From Viola odorata (lineage: Eukaryota; Streptophyta; Magnoliopsida; Malpighiales; Violaceae), in NCBI GenBank assembly GCA_963691705.1, contig OY829539.1:55712327-55776326 (forward strand): a stretch of 64,000 bases of DNA, written 5' to 3'. Below are positions 21,092 through 30,995 of this stretch, piece after piece; positions within the stretch are counted from its first letter, which is position 1, and each line of letters begins with the position of its first letter. A program made the translations under genes and the position numbers. The notes under the pieces are model-generated. The model was not told the DNA's origin and did not search any database. It was given only the letters and a program-made list of their open reading frames with translations.

Positions 21092-23701
21092 TGTTGCTAC
21101 CCGATTTTGGATTTTAAAATTTTCATTTTTCACATTTCTTGTCATCAAGTTCCTAAAATCGTACTTCCATTTATTTATGTCAATCTGATGTTTATTTTTA
21201 CGCTTAATGTCATTTAAATTTTATTCCATACTTTTTCGCATTTTTATCACTTTTTCCTTTCGAACCCGTATTGGTTCCCGAGTCAAATTCTCGAAACCAA
21301 GGGTCGAACAATTTCGCTCATTAGCTACTTATTTTTTATTGTTTTTCTATCTCGCGCTATCTCTTTGCGTTTCGTTCAATTTTTATTTTAGCATTTTGTT
21401 ACACTCGAATTTTTATTACTTACAAGCGAATATTTTTATCGAGCAATATAGCGAAGTTTTCATCACTTACTGTATGCTATTTATCTTAGTTTATTTTATT
21501 ATAGGTTTTAACATTTTTGGTTCGAGTTTTTATCCATTTTCAAGTGAGATTGCTCGTACCATCCGTTTAAACTGAATAATTAAATAATAAATCAAACAAG
21601 ATTACTCCACCGTTGATCTAGTTGACTTTGAAAGTCAAACAAGATCAAAGGTGGAGGTAATTAACAAGTCATCATCCCTCTCTTCCTGCTTCTGCCCAAA
21701 GAACCAATTCAACCTCAATTTTCAGCCCTCTTCCTCGAGCCTCACGTTCTTCCTCGAGCCACGCCACTGCTCACCCTCGCCTCGTCAATCGTTTCTGACG
21801 CCATCAACGCCAACGTCATCCTCTCCCTCAACCGACTCAAACTTCCTATAAATACCAACCTCATACATGTGATTAAGGGGGAGGAAGGCCGGCATTAATT
21901 CAATCAAGCAACCAATTCAATTCACCCATTGCAAAATTAAAATCAAACCATCCTCTGCAAAATTAACCAAACCAAATCAATTCAAATTAATTAATCCAAA
22001 CCCAATCGGCCAAGCCCCAGCCACCGCTGCTGCCCAATCCAGCAATCAACCCGCTACTGCCCAACCATCACAGCCGCACAACCCGGCCATATCAACCCGC
22101 AACAACAGCAATCAACCCGCAACAACAGCAATCAACCCGCAACCACCGCTGCAACCAATAATCAAACACCCACAACAACCACAGCGGCACCAATCAACCC
22201 AATCCCTCGGCCCAATAAAACACCCACAACAACCGCAGCCGCGGCAATCAACCCGTAATCGCCCAATCCAAGCCGCCCCAGCTGCTGCAATCAACTCGCA
22301 ACCAGCCAACCGCCCAATCGGCCGCGCCACGACCTCCATCGGACATCCCGATCTGCCACGCCGTCCCACGGCCCAACCACCGCAAGCCACGCCACCATAA
22401 GCCACATCACCACTGCCCAGCCACGCCGCCGCCGGCTCACCCACAATCGACCAAGAGAGAAGAAAAAGAAAGAGATAAGAAAGAAAAAGGGAGAGGAGAG
22501 TGAGTCTGGTCTGTGGCCAAATGAAAAAGAAAAAGGAATGAATAAAAGAAAGAAAAGAAAGGAGGAGAGGAAGAGTGAAACGAGTGATGCTCGTTGACTG
22601 AAAAGGCAATTGAGAGAAAATGGGTTGTGACCCAAGAATGAGATAAAGGATAAAAGGAATGGGCTGCGCAGGCCCATGAGGAAAAGGAAGAGGGCTGCTG
22701 GCCAGCCCACACGGGGAAGAAGAAGCGCTGGGCCACGCCAGGCCAAGCTGGAGTGAAGGCCGGCCCATCTGTTAGGCTGGTCTGTTGTTTGGTCCAGTGG
22801 GCCTAGTCCAGTTATTCAGCCTATTGTATTTATTTACTTTTCGTACCGATCTTTTGTACTGTTTATTTAATTTTTGCACTTGTACTATTTATTTTCGTAT
22901 GCTTGCATGTTTAATTTTCGTATGCTTGCATGTTTAATTATTATTTTCGTATGCCTGTATATTTAATTATTATTTTCGTATGCTTTTGCATGTTTAATTA
23001 TTTTGCTTACGCATAATCGTCAAAAATAATTATTTCGCCAGCGTACGATAATTTTGAATCCGATTATTCATATGCTCACACTTTTTAATTGCATGCTTTA
23101 GAATGCTTAAACAATTATTCCACTCGCATTTAATTCCTAAATTAATTACGTCCCTCGCGATAAGTCATCTGTTTTTTTGATTATTATTTTTCCAAACTAA
23201 TAAACTCGACTTTGCAGGGCAAATCAATCGATGCCCTTCACAAATATGCCTCATAACTTCGTTCAAAAAGGGTATATCCGCTCGATACCCTTCACAAGTA
23301 AGCGTTTCTTACCCTTTTATTTATTCACGCTTTTCTGTATTTATGCTCATATGCATAATTATTAAAATTGTTAAAATGTAATCTATTGGGTATGATCACT
23401 AAATTAGGACTTTTTATTTTTCAAACATGATTAAACACCTCTTTATCCGATAACCTTTTTAGGATGAGACTCTGGTGCCTAACACCTTCCCGAGTCCATA
23501 AATCGACCCCGAACCACTGTTCTCGGGTTCAGACCCATTTCGCCTTAGTTTTTTTTATGCATGACAAATAGGTTCCCTAAACCTAGAAATCAATTAGGGT
23601 GGCGACTTCATTAGCATTATGTGAGATGAGTCCGATTTCGTCTCACATTCCGGTCCCAAACCCGCGTCGCATTAGGAAAATTCCAGAAAGGGGGTGCGAC
23701 A
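21092..23701 (+). mobile_element. 3' LTR of T2
   Basis: 2610 bp with the same termini as the 5' LTR. Against it, this copy has small duplications (AACAGCAATCAACCCGC near 22105-22140, ATTATTTTCGTATGC near 22940-22985), an extra CAAGCTGGAGTGAAGGC near 22743, and a short deletion near 21728. Confidence 0.95.
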
Positions 23702-24272
23702 GTCCTCCACTGCCGCAACTGGTCAGCAGATCCAGCAAGGTGGCGGCAGCAACGCTCCGTCTTCGTCTTCAACCTCCAGCCGCCGACCGTCCTGCAATAA
23801 ACAAACAAAGTCAACGAGCAAATTCGGCCAAAACAACCATAAAAGCAAACAATAATCCAGCCACAAATAACCAATCAATCCGGCCACAAATAATCAATTA
23901 ATTCATACTAAACAATTAATTAATTCATACACAAATAGTTAATTAATTCATACACAAACAGAAAAGAGGAGGAAAGATTACTTGTTGATTTGGCAGTGGT
24001 GGTTGGGGAGAAGAGATCGGCGGTGGTTGAGGAGATCGGTGGTCGGAGGTTAGGATGAAGCCGAGAGTGAGGAAGAGAGAGCAGTCTTTATTTGTGTGTA
24101 TGATTGGGGTCTTTCGGAGAGAAATTGAGAGTGAAATTATCGGGTTTTGATTTGGCCGAGGGATCGTTCTTTTCTTCTGGTTGATTTTCTTTGGCCTTTT
24201 TAAAGCAAAATGGGGAGGATTTGTTCGTATAAAATCTTTAAAAAATTGTAGAAGATGTGTATCTTTGAAAAA

Positions 24273-24896
24273 AGAGTAATGCTATTTTTTCATTAAAAAA
24301 TTTAAAAAATTGAAACCCAGCATTCTCCTTCTCTCCTTCCCAACAAACCCTCCTTCAACATCGACAGACCCTCCTCCTTTCAGCAAATGATGGTGCAAAT
24401 ACTATGGGTAGATTAATTAGGGGTAGATTAATTAGGGTTTATCAGTACATATGAGGAAATTATTAGGGTTTCTTTGAAATTGGAAGAAATTAGGGTTTAG
24501 GGTTTCTAAGAAATTGGGGAAAATAATTTAGAAAACTTACCAAGAGTGATGGAGAGGAGGAGGCGGTGTCGTCGGAGGCGGTGTCGGAGGAGGAGAAGCA
24601 GCTCTGTGAGGGAGAGAAAGAGGAGGAGGTACCGGGCAGCTCGGTGAGGGAGTGAGGAGGAGGCAGTATCGTCGGAGGAGAGGGAGGAGGCGGGGCCGGA
24701 GGATGAGGGTTTGTGTCGAAGGAGGAGGAGGGTCTGTCGGGTGAGGAGGAGGGTTTGTCGATGTTGAAGGAGAGAAAGAGAATGGTGGGTTTCAATTTTT
24801 TAAATTTTTTTTAATGACGTGACATTTGCCACGTCAAGAGTGCTATTTTGGGGTGCTATTGGGGGGGGGGGGGGGGGAGCCAAATAGCATTACTCT
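24273..24896. mobile_element. MITE-like element with AGAGTAATGCTATT termini
   Basis: The ends are inverted copies of AGAGTAATGCTATTT. Flanks TTGAAAAA (24265-24272) and TGGAAAAA (24897-24904) could be an 8-bp duplication with one mismatch; the superfamily is not certain. Inside is a GC-rich CCTCCTCC/GGAGGAGG tract that reads on the minus strand as a 101-codon Pro/Ser-rich frame (24795-24490), and a run of 17 G at 24861-24877. No transposase is present. Confidence 0.65.
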
Positions 24897-25139
24897 TGGA
24901 AAAAAAGGAAAGGGAGCAACGTGTCAGATCTAGAGGGGGTTTCTTTGAAAAAATGGAGGGGGTAGGATTGTGTATCAGATTTTCTTTGACGATGGGAGAG
25001 GTGAGGTATGAAAAAGGAATCCAATGTTGGTATCCGTGGAAGAAAAAAATGGAGAGGGAGAGGGAGAAGGTGTGATATGGTGGATTTAATAAAATTGAGA
25101 GGGATCAAATGATGGTATTCAGATGGTGGAGGATAGTGG

Positions 25140-25989
25140 TAGACCTGTCAACATAGACCCGAGACCCGCGACCCGGTCCCGAGACCCAGGAAATCGGGCC
25201 GGGTTAGGTCCAAAAAATAGTCCCGAAAATTTTCGGGACGGTCGGGTCTACGAGTCTGACCCGAGACCCGACCATCACCATCCCTAAAAAAAAAAAAAAC
25301 CTTAAGTTTCTATTTTGAAAATGGGTTGGGGTTGGGCTTAGGGAGATTAAATTGCATGAAAATCAAAGTGATGGTGTCATTTAATTGCATGAAAATCAAG
25401 GAATTGAATTGAATGACAATTATTACCTGTCATTTCCCAATTCAATTCAATTCAATTTAATTCTTTGATTTTCATGCAATTATTAAATGCACTCTTCCCT
25501 CTTTTTTAAAACTGACATGTATATTTAGTATATTTATTATATTTATTATTTTAATTATTTTAATTTGGTTATTTTCAATTGAATAACGGTCAAAGGGAGC
25601 TTTAATAATGAACAAAAGAAGAAAGTGGCTAATGTCATTTATGCATGCATAAATGATATTTCTTACATTTGACTCATTTTTTAAATTAAATTTGATTGAT
25701 TTTAATTTTTAATGTTTGATTGATTTTTTTATTTTTTTAAAGCATTGATTGTTATAATTTATAGTAATTAATTAACTAAATAAGCATTAGTTTAAATTTT
25801 AACGAAAGGACCTAATTGAAAATTGATGATTATGAAGGAAGGAGGACTTAATTGAAAACTGACAATTAAAAAGGATCAAATTGAATTTTTTTTTTAAAAA
25901 AAAAAGGGTCTGGCCGGGTCCAGTCCCGGACCCGAGCAATTTTTTCGGGCCTGTCGGGTCGGACCCGCAGGCCCGGATTGACAGGTCTA
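25140..25989. mobile_element. Non-autonomous hAT-type element, family B copy 1
   Basis: 850 bp with inverted termini TAGACCTGTCAA and exact 8-bp duplications GATAGTGG at 25132-25139 and 25990-25997. Both ends are filled with repeated GGGTCGGGTC / GACCCGACC words. The AT-rich middle has an internal inverted arrangement around TTGCATGAAAATCAA and CAATTCAATTCAATT. No transposase frame is present. A second, inverted copy is at 42622-43579. Confidence 0.93.
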
Positions 25990-26389
25990 GATAGTGGAGA
26001 GGAAAAAATGAGTAAAGTAATATAAAGTAAAGTGAAAGTGAAAGTGAAAATGGGTATTTTTTTTGTGGTTCGATTCAATAATACGAGATATTTTATTTGA
26101 AATCGATAGAAATTCGAACGAAAATAAAATACGAACAAACAAAATAAAACGACAAGAAATAAAATATGAAATGAAAATAATAAAAATATGGTAAATATTA
26201 AAAGGTTAATAGTAAGACAAATGATAAAAATACGAATATGCTATGACATAAAAATGTCAAAATTTGGGTAGCAACATGTTATAATCAGTTAGAAATTACT
26301 TTCATTTAAAAGTTAAGTAATTATATAAATAATTTTTAAAAAATATTTTAAGTAGTTTACTTGCTAACCCTTTAATCTTCATTTCTAAC

Positions 26390-26960
26390 CTTAGCTCCAA
26401 GAGGTGTTCTGCATGACATCATCACTCGCATCATTAAGAGGTTCCTTTGGTGTGGCCGGTGTTGTGGAAAATATCTAGCTAAGGTTAAATGGGACCGTAT
26501 GTGTAGGGAAGAAATATGGTGGGTTAGGTGTGCAAAATTTGTAAGACAAAATTTCAGCTCTTCTCCGAAAATGGGTATGGCATCTATGTTCAGGAAAGGG
26601 CAGGCTATGCAGGAATATACTAAGGTTTGAATATGAGATCTCTGTGTGGCGTGACCTAGGGGACAGAGTAGTGGTCCGAGCATCCCGATATGAAGTTCCA
26701 TAGCTAAGATAATTTGGTAGAGGAGGGCCCCTATTTTCGGTAGCTAATTCTAAGATGTCTTTCCACCTTGGGGCAAAGATGCTCTTTTGGGAGGATACCT
26801 GGTGCTTCGAACTCCCTTTGCACGTGAGTCATCCTTGGCTTTTTACTCTGTCTTCACAACAAACGGCATCAGTGTCTAAGTGCGGGAGATGTGTGGATGG
26901 TCAATGGGAATAGGGGTTAAAGTGGAGACATCCTTTATTCGAATGGGAGGTTAGTTTCGT
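26390..26960 (+). pseudogene. LINE reverse-transcriptase C-terminal fragment
   Basis: Read across frame breaks this gives IITRIIKRFLWCG, KVKWDRMCREE, then HLGAKMLFWEDTWCFELPL. These match the region downstream of the reverse transcriptase in plant L1-type LINE ORF2, comparable to RRFWWGGN and KMHWVSWEKLCR in the full-length LINE here (about 33490-33560). It is short, heavily decayed and has no recognisable target duplication. Confidence 0.65.
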
Positions 26961-27062
26961 GGAGAATATGCTTGGTGTTTTTGTCTGTTCCAAATTTCTT
27001 CTTTTTTATGACTTAGGCTATATATAAATTAATTTGTATGATTTGTGGAACTATACGCGGTC

Positions 27063-27307
27063 ATAAGGGTATCTGATTAGATCGAGTTAAAAATTAAAAA
27101 GTCTAAACCAAACTGATAGAATTGGATCGAACTGAAAGTCTCCTATCCAATCATAAGAATACCTGATTAAATCGGGTCAAAAATTAAACGATCTCAATTA
27201 AACCGATAGAATTAGATACTCAAACCGAAAATATAAATAAGAGTACCTGATTAGATCGATTCAAAAAATAAAAGGCCTGAACAAACCGATAGAATTAGAT
27301 CAATAAG
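27063..27307 (+). repeat. Three-copy tandem repeat, about 65-80 bp
   Basis: Diverged units each contain a form of TACCTGATTARATCG, then CAAAAATTAAA, then AAACCGATAGAATTAGAT. They lie just before the duplicated CPP1-gene segment. No coding sense. Confidence 0.7.
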
Positions 27308-27308
27308 C

Positions 27309-27563
27309 TAGTGGTCAATAATCCCGTGTTCATGTTTCTAGTGCAATGAATTAGCAGTGTCTAATGGTAAAAGACAATAAATTGATTTCAAATGGATGTC
27401 TTGATTTGTAAGCGGTGTGTGCTCGTTCTGTGTAGCTTTCTCCAAACCGTATCAATATGCGGTCTTTTGGTTTATTTTCTCTTATGCTTTATTTTCTTTT
27501 GTTGTTGTAGGTAATGCTACAAAGTTTCCTCGAATTAGTGTTTGGAATCCTTATAAGCGTCTT
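27309..27563 (+). pseudogene. Duplicated fragment of the CPP1-type gene (intron 2 and start of exon 3)
   Basis: This is about 95 percent identical by eye to 35968-36226. It comprises the end of intron 2, the acceptor (TTGTTGTTGTAG) and the first 53 bases of exon 3 (from 27511, encoding the [14 protein letters not shown] stretch). Immediately after CGTCTT the similarity stops. There is no transit peptide, no remaining exons and no start, so it is a pseudogene fragment. Confidence 0.85.
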
Positions 27564-27720
27564 ATGATTTTGCCTTGGACTACTGTTGTGAAAATCATGT
27601 TTGGACAGTTTTCCCATTGGAGAAAAGTTGTTTACCATGTTACCAAGTCTGCAGTTTTCTAATTGTAATTGCTAGCAGCTCAATTCAAAGTTCAGCTTTA
27701 TGTAATATTATCTTCTCCAA

Positions 27721-28610
27721 ATGCAGCCACAAAATAAACCTGGGGTTGGTGAGCTTGCACTTGGTACTCTCATGTTTGGAGCTTCGAGTACCCTGCTGAA
27801 TGATGATCACTACAGAGTGTACTTTAAGGGAATGCCTATTTGGAACGGAAAGGTAGGTGGTTCTACTCATGCACTTGCAGTAACTCGATGTTTTAGACAA
27901 ACTGTAGCACTGAAGTTACTGGCACAGGTTCTTAGAAGGCACGGGGATTTTTTTGAGCGGACCACTAGAGGTATCATACACATGGTCGTTCAGATGATAC
28001 AATGAATCTTGGGGGTATCAAGGTATGCATTTTGCCTCGACAGCATATGATATTTATGCAGATAAATCCCATTTCCTTGTTTTGTATGGATGTGTTGAAG
28101 TTCAAACTGTTTCTGTGGAACTCTTAATGTTATATGGAAACTATCTGTAGTTCTCATTTTTATTTTCTTCTCATTATATTAACTTTGTTTGGACAGGTTA
28201 GTTCGATTGAGATTGAGCGCATTTGCAATGCAGTTGATAGCGAGGTGCTTGAGACAGCTGCCATTGGGGTGCCTCCTCTCCAAGAGGGGGCGGAGCAGCT
28301 CGTAATTGCTGCAGTATTCAGGACTTCAGATAGCTAAACCGCGGACTTGGATAAGTTGAGAATCTCTTTTAATTCAGCATTACAGCAGAAACTCAATCCT
28401 CTGTTCAAGGTATTTCCGTTTTTTCTGTACAACTTTTTAGCCATTATATTAGAAAACTAGGGAGTTCTTAGATCTATTCAACATATTCGACGTATGCAGG
28501 TTTCTCGCGTCGTGCCGCTTTCGTCTCTGCCAGGAACAGCAACAAACAAGGTCATGAGAAGGGTCCTGCGGCAGCAATTTTCTGAGGAAGGCCAGAACTC
28601 CAAATTATAG
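27721..28610 (+). pseudogene. Acyl-activating enzyme (AAE17/18-type) C-terminal pseudogene
   Basis: Four exon-like blocks with GT-AG borders are about 27727-27852, 27928-28022, 28197-28409 and 28500-28610. They encode NKPGVGELALGTLMFGAS, VLRRHGDFFERTTRG, IEIERICNAVDSEVLETAAI, and the C-terminus TATNKVMRRVLRQQFSE. This is the C-terminal domain of a plant acyl-CoA synthetase-like protein of the AAE17/AAE18 type, with the conserved catalytic lysine region near NK(V)MRR. A one-base loss near 27971 shifts the frame in block two, and an in-frame TAA lies at 28335-28337. The N-terminal two thirds are absent. It is broken; the family call is strong. Confidence 0.85.
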
Positions 28611-29404
28611 TTCATGTTGCTTGTATTATATATGAAGTATCATACAGATAAAGCTATAGCTGCTAAATACAGTACCAAACATACACTAACTTTGAAGTTT
28701 AGAGTCAGACAACTGATTCTCAAAATTCTGAACGTAATCAATGGCCACCTAATTATGAACATATCCATATATACCGAAAGTGTTATCAACAATTGTTGCA
28801 TTGAAGTGATAAGTGCGGTATCTATTTTTTGACCTCAAAATATTTAATTGAGATTAGTTTTTATTAAAAGGGCATAAAGAACAAGATAGAGAAGTGTTAA
28901 AAAAGAGTATAATTTGATGGGAGAAACCACTCGTAAATCCCTGCAGTTATTATTTCCATTTTAGTTGATCTCCAAAGTCGTTTTTGGTTCAATTAGGTGT
29001 CTGACGTTATGCCTATTAAACAAGCCAAGTTCCGACCATCAAATTCACGTCTAGCAGACACTTACTGCTGTTAATTTCGATTTTTTTATTATTTATCTAG
29101 AAAAGTGAGACCGACATCAAATCTACAAGTCAAATTTTTTTTATTTTCCAAAAATAAATAAATAGGGTTTCTTTTTTCTCTTTTTTTATTCCTTATTTCT
29201 CTTTCTCCCGCAAAAATCCAAAAACAAATAAGAAAATCCAAAAAGATGCAGGAAAATATTTTTTAAAAAAAAGATTAATTTAAAAGAAATAGAAAAAAAA
29301 AGAAAATATTTAAAACTTGATAATTTAAATTATAAGAAACCAGAAAATTGAAATGCATATGAAAATGTTAAAAATCCCAAAAACTACTACTACATATAAT
29401 CAAC
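28611..29404. other. AT-rich intergenic DNA
   Basis: No gene, RNA or clear transposon is seen between the acyl-activating enzyme pseudogene and the LINE target site. Long A- and T-rich tracts occur at 29130-29350. Confidence 0.5.
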
Positions 29405-29904
29405 CCCCGATGGCTTCATTAGAGTTAAAACATGGAAAAACAAAGGGATTAGCAAAAAAAAAAAAAAAAAAAACCTCTCAACTTTCCTATCGAGTTTATG
29501 ATCTCGATCTTTCAGCCTGGGTGGCAGAGGTCTTCCTCATCAAATCAATGGCTTCAAGTAAGTCTTTTCGCTTTATTTAATTGAATTTAAATTTTCTTGG
29601 GTCTAAATCTCTTATCCTTTCATCCGTTGATTTAAATTAGAGTCCTATTTTAATTTAAAGTCCAGTTCTTATCCTCTGCCGCACTTGGTTTCCTACCCTC
29701 CCTCATTATCCGTTAGATTTAATTTGAATTTTATTGAGTCCTGCTTAAACCAATCTACCAAGGAGCCTAATCATATCTGATGACTATAGATTTTTTTAAA
29801 CGTACATCTCAGTACTACTACATATTTTATTCGCATATTCTACCTTCAAATCTCTCCTTTTTTCTATCTCTCTGCCAAAGGTTCACTCGCTTCTTCCTTA
29901 AGAG

Positions 29905-30995
29905 AATGGGGAATTACTTAGGATTACCTACGGTGAAGGGTGGTAAATCGAGTTCATCGGACTCTGAGTTAATTACTGGCACTAAGTCAGGGAGGGGCAC
30001 AGTAGGACTCGAACAGGGGAGGGGTGGAGAGGCCCTAGTGGGTGAGATAGTGGGTAGAATGACAAAAATTATTTTGGAAAGCAATTTAGTGGAGCTGATG
30101 CAGGGTAGTGGATCAGAGGTAATTAAATTGGAGGCAGATTTTGCCCAATTTGTTACAGATTATTCCGGGAAAATACTGAGAGGTAAATGTGAGGACGTGG
30201 AAGGGGCAGTTGAGGAACGTGGGCATGGGCTGCGCACGTGGAAGGTGGGCGAGGAACAGGCCGGCGTTGGGGTGTGGCTTGGTGGGCCAAGGGAGCCGAT
30301 AGGCGAGGGAGAGCGTTGTGGGCTGAAGCCCAACGCTGGAGCAGAAGCAGCGTGCACGGAAAAAGGGGACAGGCTGGGCTTGGGTGATTTGGGTCATGGG
30401 CTTGGGTGATTTGGGTCATGGGCTAGGCTTGGAAAGGATGGGTAACGGGCTGGACTTGGTTGGGAATGGAATGGGGCTGGGCTGGGATGTGGCAGCACAT
30501 GCGCCACTGGCCCAGGCTGAGAACCAAAGAGCTGGCCCGGCTGGAAATAATAATGGGCTGATCCTAGGGGCAGTTTTGAGCGACGAGGTGGAAGAGGACC
30601 CGGAGGAAGACCCAGAATATCTCCGCCTTCTGTCATCCGTCCCTTCAGAGTCTTGGGGCCCCCTCAATACTGAAGAGATCTTCCAGGGGGCACTGAGGCA
30701 TGAGGAAATAACCTCAGGTCGGGCCGGAAAAAGGAAAAGGCGTGGGGCTAGATTAATTCGCACAGCCCGGAAAAAGGTGCGACGATCCGGGGACCATTTA
30801 GCGCAAGGTGAGGACTCTGACATGGCTATGCCACTCTGTAGTTTCTCGCTGAAGAGAGTCTTGGGAGGTCGGGAGGATGAAGAACTCGGGGATCCGCCAT
30901 TCGCTTTGCCCAAGAAGGGAAGCAACATGCATTGTGATGGTGATGAAGGTGCTAGTCAGGCGGCGGTTGCGGAGCAACCCCGCCCAAAGCCATGA
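29905..30995 (+). pseudogene. LINE ORF1, broken by a 22-bp duplication
   Basis: The frame opens at ATG 29905 (an upstream in-frame ATG exists at 29780) and runs to 30409. The downstream part continues in another frame to the stop at 30993-30995. The break coincides with an exact 22-bp tandem duplication (30376-30397 and 30398-30419); 22 is one more than a multiple of three, which alone accounts for the shift. The protein is Gly-rich in the middle, has acidic stretches (EEDPEEDPEYL) and a basic segment (GKRKRRGARLIRTARKKVRR) fit for RNA binding. I see neither the DUF4283 domain nor a CCHC knuckle that many plant LINE ORF1 proteins carry. Confidence 0.75.

Larger units (their letters stand above)
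7914..23701 (+). mobile_element. Complete Tat-type LTR retrotransposon T2 (defective)
   Basis: The element is 15,788 bp long and flanked by exact 5-bp duplications GTCCT at 7909-7913 and 23702-23706. Order: 5' LTR, primer binding site, conserved leader, leader repeats, gag remnant, reverse transcriptase and RNase H, a second RNase H, integrase, a long non-coding 3' region with tandem repeats, polypurine tract, 3' LTR. The gag type, the second RNase H and the large 3' region identify the Tat (Ogre-related) lineage of Ty3/gypsy. All coding parts carry stops, frameshifts and deletions, so the copy cannot encode its own machinery, although its LTRs are nearly identical. Confidence 0.95.
23707..26275 (-). 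mobile_element. Decayed minus-strand LTR, split by two insertions
   Basis: The right end reads ATTTGGGTAGCAACA, the reverse complement of the Tat LTR start, and the preceding 250 bp (GAATACGAG, CGAACGAAAATAAAATACGA) resemble the same part of the T3 LTR (48250-48559). Parts near 24900-25130 resemble 63290-63470 of T4. A MITE (24273-24896) and a hAT-type element (25140-25989) interrupt it. The left part (23707-24270) is assigned mainly by position, and no second terminus or polypurine tract is seen. Confidence 0.5.
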
